From positions 124,001 through 188,000 of the forward strand of contig MU394078.1 in NCBI GenBank assembly GCA_022578605.1: a stretch of DNA of 64,000 nt, read 5' to 3'. Origin of the DNA: Camillea tinctor (lineage: Eukaryota; Ascomycota; Sordariomycetes; Xylariales; Xylariaceae). A model generated the notes under the pieces. It had not been told where the DNA came from, did not search any database, and worked only from the letters and a program-made list of their open reading frames with translations. Shown one piece after another: positions 1-11,522 of this stretch. The position numbers were made by a program, and so were the translations under genes. The stretch's first letter is position 1. Every line of letters begins with the position of its first letter.

Positions 1-2
1 TT

Positions 3-236
3 GAGCCCCCGACAGAATGGTCACCTGAAGTAACTAAGCCGATTCTCCAAGCACGCATCAAGCACAATAATCAACGTCGTCGTGCTAGTCGTAAGCACTC
101 TTCTGCTCGCCCTGTCGAGCAGGATGAGGATGACGGATTTTCTGCTTTTGTCGCTACTTTCGAGCGTTTGGGGATGCAATGGAAACCGTCCACCGATGTA
201 GAAATAACCGATAAAGTGGCAAGTGGTAGTTTGTGA
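3..236 (+). CDS. 3' end of an unrecognised protein-coding gene (partial)
   Basis: An open frame runs from the window edge (frame beginning at base 3) to a TGA at 234-236 and gives a 77-residue C-terminus. Nothing in it starts with Met, so the gene begins outside the window. The translation starts EPPTEWSPEV, has a basic middle (QRRRASRKHSS), an acidic patch (EQDEDDG) and a moderately hydrophobic segment (FSAFVATFERLG). The composition reads like a real protein tail rather than random sequence, but 77 open codons at an edge is weak evidence. I recognise no family. Two overlapping antisense frames (21-326 and 71-298) have no recognisable content and are treated as shadows. Confidence 0.35.
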   Translation, partial: EPPTEWSPEVTKPILQARIKHNNQRRRASRKHSSARPVEQDEDDGFSAFVATFERLGMQWKPSTDVEITDKVASGSL

Positions 237-929
237 TGCTTTGAGAGGATCAGATGAGCTTGACGCATTTCTTGTTTGTCTTCCTTTTTTGGTGCCATAA
301 ATATTACTCTCTATAGTTTCAGTCATAGGTAGGTGTATACACGTCCCTCCTTCAATAATACTTTCATTCGGACATTCATGGCTTACCTATGTATAGGCAT
401 TTAATGCCATATCTGAACTGTGTGATAACAAATAGGGGTGGGCTTTAGGAGAATATCGTGATATGGATACAGGTACATGGTGTAAGTTCTTCTATAAGTA
501 CCTACATATACTAAACTGACTATGGCTGTATAGCTCCGATAAGATAAAGCTATGTACTACCCCTCTACCCCGCATATACTGTGTATCGGTGTATACTGTA
601 TGTATAGCTTGCAGCGCTGCATCTCGTCACAATTGCATCTTGTCTGCTCGTCTGTTGCCTAGCTAGGTTACCTATTACGTATGCAACAGTGACTAATCCG
701 GCTTAATAAATAAATGCAACGAACCGAAAACGACGATATGAAACCCCAAACCTGCCGTTCGACATCATCAACCTCTATGCTCTGGAATCTTTCCATCAAG
801 TAGCAGAACCTTCAACTAGTATCTTACATAGGTATCTTACCTTGCACACATCACTTACATCGACTTATACACACCCACTCTCATTTGCATACATTCATCC
901 TCCAGCCTGAACCATACCATACCATCGCG
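237..929. other. Intergenic: upstream region of the PI31-like gene
   Basis: AT-rich spacer of about 690 bp with many TACCTA/TAGGTA words and no convincing frame. It should hold the promoter and 5' leader of the plus-strand gene starting at 930. The last 150 bases are CA- and CT-rich, as in typical fungal leaders. No specific site is supported. Confidence 0.5.
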
Positions 930-2137
930 ATGGCGACAAACCCACTGAGCCCGTCGGCTGTGCTTCAGTCTATGGCTGATGCGTTATCGACTCACGCCCA
1001 AGGCGATACTACTTCAGATCTTAGTAGTTCTCACGAGGCACTAGCCCTGTTTACGCATGCTTGTATGGCCTCGCTCGGCTTCCGCCTTCTAGGCTTTGAG
1101 GAAGAAAAGACAGACGGTTCGTACCTCTCTCCTCTTCTTGCCCATGTATTATGTTCTATTGACTCACTCGCGTTATGGACATAGAAGCAGAATGCCACGC
1201 ACTAGCTCCGCGACTGCCACCCAACTGGAATGCATCCTTCAATAGCTACGCCTTTGTGTATGCGCATCAACAGTCAGCCCTCCGTTTTGTCATCAAGGTC
1301 GATCGAATGGGAGGGAAAGCCGAGATTCGCGGGCTTGCTATCAACGACGAGCGCATCGCACGCCTCGAGATAACCATAAAGGACTTTGTTTCGAATGCCG
1401 CCTTGCCCGTCCGAATAACCCTAACAGAAGAAGGGACAGAGGATCGCTCTGATTTGCCACAGAAATTCCTGAATGTCTTTGTGTCTGAGAGTCGCATTAC
1501 GGATCTTGCCACTTTAATCAAGATTAACATCATCCAGAAATTACTCCCGTCCCTGCAGAAAGAAGGCTACGAAGAATCGCCTGACGATAGAGCTGCCCGC
1601 GATGATGCTGATGCGGCTGGTCGTAGACCCCCGAGACAACCTGTCATGCCCGATCCGCTTCCCCAGCCTGCACAGCCATACCCACACAACGATCCGCTGA
1701 ATCCGCCTCCGCGCAACCCGATCCCAGCGGGCGATTTCCCACCCCCCGGCTTTGAAGATCCCTATGATATCCACCGTCCACATCGAGGTCTTGTGGCGCC
1801 CGGCAGGACACCATTCGGGAATATTGGGGCGGATGATTTGAATCCGCCTGGTTTAGGGCCCTATGATCCACTTCGCCCCGGTCTAGGTACTGGCGGAGGA
1901 CTTCCAAGACCTGGGGGATCTCGGGGGATGCATCCAACATTTGATGACCCCTTATTTGGAGGAGGTGGTGGTTTTGGAGAGGAATTTGATCCTCAAGTCC
2001 CACCTGGAGCTCGATACGACCCTCTAGGGCCGGGTGGACAGCCTAGACTAGGAGGTCGCAACCCCCGTGGAGGTGGCCCTTTTGGTGGAGGCTTTGGCGG
2101 AGGCTTTGGTGGGTTTGGCGGCGGGGATATCATCTAA
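930..2137 (+). CDS. fub1: PI31/Fub1-like proteasome regulator
   Basis: This encodes a PI31-family protein, which binds the 20S proteasome and regulates its activity or assembly. Two exons are inferred: 930-1116, then 1185-2137, joined by a 68-nt intron (donor GTTCGT, acceptor ACATAG, branch-like TTGAC). This is the only junction tried that keeps frame, and it joins residues ending EEKTD to EAECHALAPRLPP. The N-terminal part is the FP domain (residues about 15-160, with CHALAPRLPPNWN and a FVIKVDRMGGKAEI strand segment). The rest is the Pro/Gly-rich tail typical of PI31, with DPLRP- and IGADDLNPPG-like motifs, ending in repeated GGGFGG and DII. The total is about 379 aa, somewhat longer than human PI31 because of the glycine-rich end. 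ATG930 is preferred to the in-frame ATG885 because conserved-looking sequence begins there. The neighbouring rev7 gene is convergent. Confidence 0.8.
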
Positions 2138-2408
2138 GTGAGGATACATGACAGACATTAGTGGCATTCTCTAAGAACAAAGGCAGCTAGAACTACAGGC
2201 CGAAGACAGAATGCAGCGTATTTTGGAAGCTGAACGGAAAATAGGAGTAAAGTCCAATGGGAAAGGGGCGGGTACCTACTGTAAAGAAATTGTTCTGTAT
2301 GATTAAAAAACATGTAGCTCTGTGTGCGAGAGAACCAAAACTTGCTGTGTAATGATTGTAAAATGTGCATAAGACTATTTCAGACATCCGACTTTCCGGC
2401 GACATGTT

Positions 2409-3319
2409 CTATTCCTTAGATGATGCAGCGGTAGACGAATGCTCGATTTTAGCTTTACCTTCCTCCACCCAGCACTCAAAGAATAAAGGTCCAACCTCGA
2501 CGATCCGCAGGGGTGTCGTCTTGGCCCCTCCGATATCTTCACCCGGATTTTGCTTCTGTTTCGATTTAGTCTGTAAGTTGGGCTGCGACGGCACCCATGG
2601 TTGTGGATGCTTGTCACTCGATTAGCACCTCGAACCACCATAGGATAGTAGTTATAGGACGATGATGTAGGGATACTTACACCGATAGGTGCCTCGCTTT
2701 CGTCCCGGAGCTCGACGGCGACGGTGAAAGTGCAGCCCGCAGGCAGCGGGGTCATCTTCTCGCCGGCATAAGCCAACCTCCTGACCGCGGCACGCAGCTG
2801 CTCATCGACATCGGTCCAGTTGACCTTGCCGTCCTCCGCTGCACCACCATTTCCGTCGCCGGCGGCATCCTCATCCCACTCGCCACCATCCTCGGCCCCT
2901 CCCTCGGCTATATCACCCCCGCCGCTGTCCTGCTGCTCCCGGCCGGCGACACCCTGCCAGGCCGGAAACCCGGCCACGTCGAACATCCAGCGCTCCATGA
3001 CCCCCCGCGCCCGGCCGTCGTGGATCACCACCGCGATGCGCTCGACGGCGCCCCGCACCAGCTGCGCCCGCACGGCGTCCACGGCGTCGCGCACCCAGGC
3101 GCAGACCCGCGGGTGGCGCGACTGGTGCACGGGCAGGTTGTAGGCGCGCGATGTGAGGAAGGTCTGCGAAGGGTAGAGGCCCCGGTAGTAGAGGATGTTG
3201 TGGATGCAGACGGTCAGGAACTGGGTGAAGGAGGTTAGGAGGTGGGAGGCTTGGGGGAGGGGGAGGAATGGTCCCTCTGATGGGGGTGCGGGTTGGTGGT
3301 GGCTATTTTCTAGGGACAT
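2409..3319 (-). CDS. rev7: Rev7/MAD2L2-like HORMA domain protein
   Basis: The HORMA-domain protein Rev7 (MAD2B) is the accessory subunit of DNA polymerase zeta in translesion synthesis. Exon 1 is 3319-2681 (213 codons) and exon 2 is 2609-2409, separated by a 71-nt intron with donor GTAAGT and acceptor ACAAG. The phase is 0 and the product is 279 aa. The HORMA core is visible from residue about 25 (LLTSFTQFLTVCIHNILYYR, then SRAYNLPVHQSRHPRVCAWV). The C-terminal exon supplies the seat-belt region with HPQPWVPSQP and GPLFFECWVEEGKAK. Between them is a poorly conserved acidic, Gly-rich insert (residues about 130-165, with DEDAAGDGNGG). Reading through the intron yields a longer but meaningless basic tail ending at 2375, so the spliced form is preferred. 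Its start faces the importin gene across a shared 1.2-kb upstream region. Confidence 0.85.
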
Positions 3320-4548
3320 GTTTTCCCTTTTTTTTTCTTTCTTTTTGGTTGGGTTCTTATTTACATCTTATTATTCTGGATTGCGGCTAGATGCTACTAA
3401 TCGGTGATAATGTGTATGTTTTAAACTACTTGGTACCTAGTTGGGAAGTATAAGAAAGTTAGTTTTGCTCGTGATATGTAACGTGGCTTGGGGAATTTAG
3501 CTGGTTAGTTTAGGTAGGTAGGCTAGCTAGATAGCTAAAAAGGCTTGCATATTGCATCATGTAAGAGAGTTGGGACGCGTTGAGGGGCAGAGCACAATGT
3601 TTGGGGAACTCAACTCGCGTAAAGAGGGACGCCTGTTCACATGATATGCAATTCCCCGTCAGTGGAGACGAGTATCGCATTATCGAGGGAGGCCCTTTCA
3701 CAGCACAGCACACCTGAGGTCTCGGGTCTTACAGGACAATAAAGCAAACGGTATTGCGTAACCTAACCTAGAGAGGCCCCCCACTTTTTACTTCTTAAAT
3801 TTGCGCAATCAGGAGCAAGAACGCCTTGATATATCCAGGTACCTTACCTAGGTACATAGTAGGCTTTTCATTGAATGCTCCTGCATCGAAGAAAGTGCCT
3901 AAGACACAAGCCTAAGACCTTGAAGCTTTAGGTAATCCGTACTGGGAAGATCGGCAGTACTAGCACCAAACGCGTCCAACACGCAGACCACTTGGCGGGG
4001 AATTTTATGCATACGGCAACACCACCTTACCTAGGTTAAGGCACTTTCTTCCCCCACTGACTTGTTATCTGACCGCCTGGCAGGTGCAGAGGACACAAAC
4101 ATTGGATTATCCAAAATACATATTTGTCGAGGCAACAACCCACAACCTTACCCTCCTCTACTTACCTACTTCCTTATCCCGTTAACTTGAAACTTGCCTG
4201 GGTTTGGGTACCTTCCAGTAATTTTCAGCTTTTAACTTCTAAGTAGTACATAGTACAGTACATACGACTTACTACTTACTTGTACTACTCCTATTACATT
4301 ACGCACTAGGTTACTAGCTACACTATCTACAGTACATCTCTTCCCTCCCCCCACCCCGCCTCTCTTCTTCTATCTCTTCCTTCTTTTTTTCCCCCTTCTT
4401 CTTTTCTCTACTTCCAGCCAAGAACAAATATTTCACCAAACCCAACAACGGTTTTTTCCAACCACTCGGTTATTTATTTATTTTCTTGGCTCGCCTCAAC
4501 TTCTTATACCGTCGGATCGCGCACACCAACGTTTTTGGAGGTTCCATC
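3320..4548. promoter_or_regulatory. Divergent upstream region of rev7 and the importin gene
   Basis: About 1.2 kb between two divergently transcribed genes. It contains TACCTAGGTA at 3845-3854, a second TACCTAGG at about 4028, several ACTTAC/TACTACT words, and a long CT-rich tract from about 4335 to 4425 that probably lies in the importin leader. No gene is visible. The short open frame at 3510-3713 (-) has no recognisable content. Confidence 0.45.
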
Positions 4549-7500
4549 ATGGAGGACCAACTTATTCCGGTCCTAACAAACACACAGCTGGCCGCCGAAG
4601 GCCCCAGAAAGCAAGCCGAGCTCGATCTCAAGCATGCCCAGGCCGATCCCAGATTTCCTCTCTCTCTAGCCAACATCGGCTGCCACACGTCCATCCCGAC
4701 CGATGTCCGTCAAATTGCTCTCTCGACTTTGCGCAATTTCATCGAGAAGAACTGGAGCGGGGAGGGAGACGATGGCCCCACCATTCCCATCTCTGACCCT
4801 GTCAAGGATCAGATCAGACCTTTGGTCCTTGAGTTGGCTATCAACTCGGCTGACGACAGGAAGGTCAAGACTGCAGCTAGGTATGAGCTAGTCTTCTAAT
4901 TCTTCACATGCAAAATTATACGTCTAACTGACACTGACCCTTACCCTTTTCCCCATAAAGCTGGGCCGTAGGCAAAATCGCGAACGTAGACTTCCCCGAG
5001 CAATGGCCCGCCCTGCTCCCCACGCTCCTCAATATTATCCCCACTGGCACCGACGACCAGCTCCACGGCGCTCTCAGAGTCCTTGGCGACCTTGTTGAGG
5101 AGAGTCTGAGTGATGATCAGTTCTTCTCCATGGCCCAAGACATTGTGAAGGTTGTCTACGACGTCGCCCTCAGCGATAACCGGAAACCCGTACTGCGTGC
5201 TCTAGCCGTTTCCGTTTTCCGAAGCACCTTCGACCTCATGGATACCGTCAAGGATGAGCACCCCAAGGAAGTATCGGCGTTTGCTGACCAGGCCTTGAAA
5301 GGCTGGTTCCCATTCTTCCACCAAACAATGAAGCTGCGGCTGCCCGAACGGGATACTCAGGTGCCCTCCCAGCCAGAGTCTTGGAATGGAATAATCGCCC
5401 TAAAGTTACAGGTGGTGAAGTGTCTTCTTAAAGTCAAGAGTGTATTTGCGAACCTCCTTACCCCCGAGTCGACTGCCTTCTTCCAGTCCATCTGGGAGGA
5501 ATTGACGCTACTCCAGTTGCCGTATGAGCAAATGTATCTAGAGAATGATTCGCAGGGGAGGCTTGAAGACTCTGACGGCCTTCCCTACACCCTTGACTTC
5601 CTTATCTTGGAAGAGCTTGACTTCTTGAATGGTTGTATGAAGGCGCCTCCTGTCCGCAAGGAGCTTGAGGCGCAGCTGAACGCCCACGCTTCAGCACATG
5701 AGGTTCCGTGGATCAAAGACCTCATGGAATTAATGACGTCGTATGCCCGGATCACTCGAGAGGAGGAAGATATATGGGATTTCGATGTATCGCTTTACCT
5801 TGCTGAGGAGCAATCCGTGAGCGCCAATTACACTCCACGCACGGCTTGTGGCGATTTACTTATCAGATTGAGTGAATGGCTAAACCATAAAGCCCTCGAG
5901 GGCCATTACGCCCATACGAAGTCTCTTTTTACCGAGAATGCGTCGTGGAGAAGACAGGAGGCCGCTCTATACCTGCTTAACATGCTTCTAAGCGATTTCC
6001 TTGACTGTGGAAAGCCTATCCCACCAGAGCTGGGCCAAGCCTACCTCGAATTGGTCAACTTTGCGGTCAATCGTCCTGCGGAACCGCTGCTCCGAGGCCG
6101 TGGTTACCTTGTGGCCGGTATCTTGGCGCAGAGTAATGATGCGGCGGTCAGCCTTATGGAACGGACCATTGAAGCCATCATAGCGGAGGATTCCGAGCTT
6201 GTTCAGGTCGCTTGTATCAAGGCTATCGGAGGCTTCATTAGCAGTGAGGTCATTAACGTGGCCGGGAACACTCAAGTCCAAACCAAAGTGGTGAATGCGA
6301 TAAATTCGTGGATAACCGCGAAGGATATGACCGAAATCGAAGATGCTGACGACTTACTTGCCACCTTGGCTGAGACGCTCCGAGCTGCAATCAGTATTGA
6401 CAAGCGAGTAGCTGTTTCAACTGAGGTCCCTGCTCTTGACCTTCTCTTCCTCATTGCCAAGCATGGATCAACGAATTTGCAGGTGACTATGCTCATCTGC
6501 GAAGCGTTTGAGGACATTGTCCAGACCATGCCCGATCCATCATCTTATCAAGCTCTTTGCCAAAAGGTGTTGCCTACATTAACTGGCGCGTTCAACGTTG
6601 CTGACGTGACCTCGGATGACCCTCTCGTCACTGTAAGTCTTTCACTTCATCATACCCGGTTCGATTTTCGAATATCAAGTACACTGGCATTTAGGGGATA
6701 ATAATCGATGTGCTTGTTCTTGGGGAAATGACTGACTTGATAATACAGTTCGCCACCGAGTTAATGGCTTCGCTCACCCAATTCGGCTCAGAGCCCTTGC
6801 CCCCTGGTCTCGTGGCAGCCGTGTTGCCTAAGCTGAACCGCCTGCTCATGGAGAGCAACGAAGGTGAGATCTTAAGACCAGGTGCCGAGTCTGTCAAGTA
6901 TCTCTTAGCCCACGACCACGAACAAATGTTCAACTACCGCGACGAGAGCAACCGGTCTGGCTTAGAGATTTGCCTCCACATCATTGATCGGTTACTTGGG
7001 ACCGAGATTGAGGACAACGCTGCTTCCGAGGTCGGCGGGCTTGCTGCCGAACTTGTGGAGAAAGCAGGACACGAGCGCCTTGGTCCATTCCTGCCGCAGC
7101 TTTTGCAGGCTGTCGCTAACCGGCTAGCTACCGCTGAGGCTTCTACTTTCATCCAGTCTCTCATCCTAGTCTTCGCGAGACTCTCTCTCGTTGGTGCTAA
7201 TGATGTTGTTGATTTCCTGAGCGGCATTCAGATCAATGGACAGAGCGGCCTACAGGTCGTCCTGGGCAAGTGGTTAGAGAACTCGGTGAACTTCGCTGGC
7301 TATGACGAGATAAGACAGAAGTAAGTTTCCATCCTCCCGATCGTTGTTATATCATACTAATCTCTTTTGTTAGCGTCATTGCACTGTCGAAGCTATACTC
7401 CCTCAATGATCCTCGTATCGCTCAGACCATGGTTAAGGGCGACATGATAATGCCAACGAGCGACAGGATCATGACGCGCTCGCGCAGTAAGCAGAGTAAT

Positions 7501-7932
7501 TCTCATGAGACCTTTTACTATATGCAACTACTAAACCACTTCCCAGATCCGGATCAATTTACCATAATTCCCGCGCCTCTCAAGATCTTGAAGGTCTTAA
7601 TTGAGGAACTACTGTCGGCCTCCGGGATAACTACCGCAGCCAACGCAGCAGCTGCCGCAGCTGCTGAATTCGCGAATGAGGATAATGATGATGGTTGGGA
7701 AGATGATCCAGATGCCATTGATCTGAACCTTGGTAGCACCAAGAACGATCTCATGGGTTATCTGGAAGCTAGCAATATGCGCCATCGCGACGACGAGACT
7801 CAGCAGTACCTTACAGAATTCTTCGTTGTTGCTGCGCGGGACAATATTGCAGGCTTTAGCGAATGGTACAATAGTCTCACGGACAATGAGAAGGCTAAAC
7901 TAAGCGAGATGGCGAATGCTCAGCAGTCTTAG
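4549..7932 (+). CDS. kap114: Importin-9/Kap114-like karyopherin beta
   Basis: This is a large HEAT-repeat nuclear import receptor. In yeast the family member Kap114 carries TBP, histones and Nap1 into the nucleus. Four exons are inferred: 4549-4880, 4961-6632, 6749-7320 and 7374-7932. The introns (80, 116 and 53 nt) have donors GTATGA, GTAAGT and GTAAGT. The spliced length is exactly 1045 codons (1044 aa), close to the usual size for importin-9. The N-terminus has an importin-beta N domain (AELDLKHAQADPRFPLSLANI, residues about 24-45). The middle is helical-repeat sequence (for example SWAVGKIANVDFPEQWPALLP). Near the C-terminus there is an acidic stretch (NEDNDDGWEDDPDAID) and the ending DNIAGFSEWYNSLTDNEK typical of this subfamily. 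ATG4549 follows TCCATC. An upstream in-frame ATG at 4486 would add 21 unlikely residues. Confidence 0.9.
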
Positions 7933-8153
7933 ACGGACGAGGGTGTCGACTATCGGGCATCAACATCTAAAGCCTCAGCAGGTCGTATTGGAACAGAAAC
8001 CAGACGCATATTATTTCGTATGAAAATACAATAGTATTCAGAGTAGCAGTGCTCGATGCGGCGATTTTACATTTATTGTCCCAACAACCAGTCGTTTGAG
8101 CACATACAACGGGGCGGAATCTAAAAAAAAAAAGGGGGGGGGGGGGGGGGCGC

Positions 8154-8237
8154 ATTACCAAAAAAAGTTTAAAAAAAATTAAATGAAAAGGAAAAAATAT
8201 TATATATTAAAACGAATCGAGTAGAAAACCCGAGTTG
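8154..8237 (+). repeat. Left copy of the block duplicated across the N gap
   Basis: This 84-base block begins ATTACCAAAAAAAG and ends CGAGTAGAAAACCCGAGTTG directly before the Ns. It matches 8319-8403 apart from scattered differences, most of which turn mixed bases into A or T. A run of 17 G (8134-8150) precedes it. The pattern resembles a low-quality contig end rather than a biological repeat. Confidence 0.75.
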
Positions 8238-8247
8238 NNNNNNNNNN
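8238..8247. other. Assembly gap (10 N)
   Basis: Ten consecutive N bases, a placeholder-sized gap. The flanks carry the same about 84-base sequence in the same orientation, with G and C homopolymers beside it. The two contig ends therefore probably overlap and were not merged. Confidence 0.95.
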
Positions 8248-8318
8248 CCCTTACCCCGTCCGCAAGCCCAACTACCACCCACAACCACCCCCCGGGGGGG
8301 GGGGGGCCCCCCCCCCTC

Positions 8319-8403
8319 ATTACCAAAAAAAGATGAAAAAACAGTACATGAAAAGGAAGAAAGATGATATATGATCACGAATCGAGTAGACAACCCGAGA
8401 TGG
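8319..8403 (+). repeat. Right copy of the block duplicated across the N gap
   Basis: This copy starts ATTACCAAAAAAAG and reaches CGAGTAGACAACCCGAGATG. It follows G13 and C10 runs (8294-8316). Its base composition is more balanced than that of the left copy, so it is probably the more accurate version. Confidence 0.75.
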
Positions 8404-9209
8404 TTGTTGGCGATCACGCAGTAGTAGATGGTGTAGTGCCTGCTAGCATACCAATAACGACTTAAGTTAAAGAAGATCTAGTTTAGATACAATTAAAGAT
8501 CAAAATATATATGACAGGGAGAGTTTCTATGTTGTGTGACGCTTAGGATTTAAGAAGCTGCATAGGATCCAAATCAAAAATACTACCAAGCACTTGATTT
8601 ATGTATTAGGCAATCGAGTGTGGGTGTCCATTGTTCAATATCTACTTGGGAATATGCGTTTTTGCCTTTGCTCCATCATCAAATACCTAATTAGAAATAT
8701 TTCCTGATCAGGCCATAAGCTATACATGAGGTAAAAGTGTTGATATTATCGTGAAACTGAGTTATGCAATACTTCCCATCGTGAATGTTAGCTTTATGTT
8801 GAGATCCCCCCCCTCTCCTCCCTCTTTTCCGTTTTTTAAGAAGCTATTCTGGACGGAGTTTTTCGATACAAGGCAATATATATATATCAGTACAATCACA
8901 AGTGACACAAGGCAGCAAAAATGGGGTGGGAAATTCAGATTTCTTTTTCCCGGTAGGAGACGGGTGACCCCCATAAGAGTCAAATTAACTACCGTACATG
9001 ATCCCAGAGTTCCCCATAACTAACAACTCGCAAAGCAACGCAAACGATGAATCTTGCCTTCTGGTATGTAAGGCAAGGAACTGAACCGAGGGCAGGACTA
9101 AAACAAGCAACTCCTTCACGACGCACCCCGATTTGTGGCATCCTCAGATGTCTCACGTAATGGTTGGTATTCTCCCGTATAGTAGAAGGACGGGAGGCAG
9201 AACCTAGGT

Positions 9210-10172
9210 CTAGCTGCTCCAGCAGCGCTTGGAGGGGCAGACCACGTTCACGTCGCCAGAGAACCCGCACTGTTGGGTTTTGACTGTGGAATAAATATTG
9301 GTTAGATCCAAGTTTAGTAATAAATAGCGGACTTGGGAAAGGGGAAAAAGGACGTTTGAGTGAATGTTTTTTATTTTTTGTTATTTTTTTTAAAAAAAAA
9401 ATTGCTTTCTCCCCTACTCCCCACGAGCTAGAGGGTGACTATCAAGGGAAGGAAGAGGCCACGGAAAGCGAGCCAAGAAGAGGATAGAGAAGGGGGAAGG
9501 GAAGGGAAAATAGTAACTCACCGGCGACAGCATAGACGTTGTGTCCCTCGCCCTCCGGGTCCAGGAACTGCGTCGCAGCGAGCTCATCCCAAGAGGTGGA
9601 CCACCAGAACTTGTCGGCCGCGACCTCGATGTTGGGGACGCGGTCGAGGTTGTAGAGGTCTTGGACGACAGCGCGGGTGAAGCTCAGGACGCGCGTGTTG
9701 GCGGCGAGCGCGCTGGTCAGCACGCCGACGACGTTGGTCTCGGTCGCCTCGCTGTCGGCCTCGCTCGCCACGCCGTGCAGCACCAGGTACACCGTGTCCT
9801 GGCTTTGCGCGTAGGGGTCCGAGCGCGCGCGCAGCTGCTCCAGGCGTCGGACGAACTCGTGGGGGTAGCTGCCCGACAGCTCGTTCCAGAGCGCCTGCTC
9901 CGTGGGTCCGTCGAAGGAGTGCTTCTCGCTCTGCTTTTTCTTCTCCGAGAGGCCGGACGTAGGGACTATGGAGCCGGGGATCTCGCGGATGAAGGCTCCG
10001 AACCTGGAGAGCTGTGGGGAGAGGGGAGATGGTTAGTCGAGCTGGCTGTGGGAAGGTCATGGTGTGGGTTGGAGGGGAGGGGGAGGGAAGTGATGAGGCG
10101 ATGAAGTTGATTAGTAGTACTTACCCAGGACGGACGGGGCTCGTCAGTGGAGTAGTTGCTATCTCTAGGCAT
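9210..10172 (-). CDS. Hypothetical protein, 203 aa
   Basis: Three exons fit together in frame: 10172-10125, 10011-9522 and 9283-9210. Their introns of 113 and 238 nt have donors GTAAGT and GTGAGT and acceptors CCACAG and CCACAG. The product starts MPRDSNYSTDEPRPSW. It continues through a mixed alpha/beta-looking region (VYLVLHGVASEAD, VGVLTSALAANTRVLSF) and ends in a short Cys-bearing tail (CGFSGDVNVVCPSKRCWSS). There is no signal peptide or membrane segment, and I recognise no family. Exon 3 in the frame demanded by the donor phase stops at 9210. The longer open frame to 8989 is out of phase with exon 2. The high GC of exon 2 generates several antisense open frames. A candidate TATA box lies about 125 bp upstream. 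Confidence 0.6.
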
Positions 10173-10296
10173 GATGATGACTTGAGTGATGGCGACTTGG
10201 GTGGTTGAGGTCTTTTTTGGATGAGATAGATGATGAGGAGAAAGGTGAGGTGCAAGAGTTGAAGTGTCGAGGGTTTTGTGTAGTAAGTGTATGGGC

Positions 10297-10304
10297 TTAT
10301 ATAG
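10297..10304 (-). promoter_or_regulatory. Candidate TATA box for the hypothetical gene
   Basis: On the minus strand the sequence reads CTATATAAG, about 125 bases upstream of the ATG at 10172. The spacing suits a fungal TATA-type promoter with a leader of roughly 80-100 nt. It is recognised by motif only. Confidence 0.4.
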
Positions 10305-10738
10305 ATAAAAGAATGGTGTGACTGGTTTGGTGAGTGATTGAGCAGTGAATGAGAAGATTTTTTTTATTCTTCCTCCTCTTCATATAGGGCAGACAGGAAG
10401 AAATGGGAAACAAACAAACAAGTGAATGTGTCTTCTACCATTCGCGCATTCTATTGTGCGTCCTATTCACGAATCACTAACTATTCCCTATATAGCCGGG
10501 TTAAAAGAGTGCACGCGTCGAGGGCAACTACCTCCACGAGCCTGTAATTGTTGGTCCATTGTATGATATGGCATGATTGTTTGACTTTCGTGGTTTAAAC
10601 AATAGGAATTCTGGGATTAGACACAAACGATAGTTATTGTAGATTTAAGAAGAAGGAACTACATATATATATACTCGACGTCTTGTGGGTTGGGGTGGTT
10701 CAACACTCTACAAGTCGACTATATCTAACCGGGGACTC

Positions 10739-10759
10739 AGGGGCTCAGGGGCTCAGGGG
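10739..10759. promoter_or_regulatory. Three AGGGG motifs at 8-bp spacing (STRE-like)
   Basis: AGGGG occurs at 10739-10743, 10747-10751 and 10755-10759 inside the tandem AGGGGCTC repeat. AGGGG/CCCCT is the core of the fungal stress-response element bound by Msn2/4-type zinc fingers. The nearest gene reading away from it is the hypothetical gene starting at 10172, about 570 bp off. The regulatory role is inferred from the motif alone. Confidence 0.3.
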
Positions 10760-11522
10760 TTCTCAACCTAGAGTAGTATGACTCTAGACCAGCTGTCAGA
10801 CCGGGACCCACACCGGCATCAGAAACCCCCAAAAAGGCAAAAACATCGGCTCCGAGTGGGGATAGTGAAATCCGTAAAGGTCGGCCAGTTAAACCCATCG
10901 ATGACTTTTATAGCAGCTAGCAAAACCCCGATGTATCATGTTTTCGTCACAGGTTTGTTTAATCTGATGACTCCTATGAAAATCAGAATATGATTGATAT
11001 AAGATGGATGTGTGTATCCTCGTTTGAAAATAGGTTTGCAGACACTTTTCCTTTAACCACTTTTGCTCATCCCCCTAGCATCGCACAGTTTGACTTAATG
11101 GTGTATATAAGGGGTAGGGGGCGGGAAAAGCAAAGTAATCATGAAATAGCATATTTATTCCCTTAAAATACCATTGGCTTGAGCGAATCTTTTTGGTTTT
11201 TCGTGAAACTTTTTATTTCATAGGAAGTGGTGGGAAATTTAGGGAGTTGTATATGATTTCGTAGGAATTTACGAGAGAGAAAAAAATCAAACACCCTACG
11301 AGACAAACGAAAGCCAACTTGAGGTTTATATATAAATTAATAGTTTAGTGAAAAGGAGGGTGAAAAGGAGGGGGGGGGGGGGAAACTACAAACATATGAA
11401 TAAACTCATCTATACTGTTGAAAAGAAAAATCCGTAGAGGGGAAACCTATCAAGAAACGTAATAATAATACTAATTTAAATAAAAAATTTAGAAAAAAAA
11501 TTAGAGAAGGGAAGATTGAAAA

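Larger units (their letters stand above)
7933..9209. other. Intergenic: convergent 3' region containing an assembly gap
   Basis: This is the space between the importin gene (+) and the small hypothetical gene (-), which converge. It contains homopolymer G and C runs, ten Ns and an imperfect duplicated block (annotated separately). From 8404 to 9209 it is AT-rich and non-coding. Open frames at 8751-9023 and 8762-8983 overlap in opposite directions and look random. Confidence 0.6.

Noticed and set aside
21..326. Minus-strand frames of 101 and 75 codons, one beginning MAPKKEDKQ
   Set aside because: They are antisense to the more protein-like edge frame (3-236) and show no family features.
2375..2680. 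Unspliced C-terminus of the Rev7 gene
   Set aside because: Reading through gives a basic, non-conserved tail. Splicing 2680/2610 restores the HORMA seat-belt residues.
8989..9270. 93-codon frame as the last exon of the hypothetical gene
   Set aside because: It is out of phase with the donor at 9521. The in-phase reading from the acceptor at 9284 stops at 9210.
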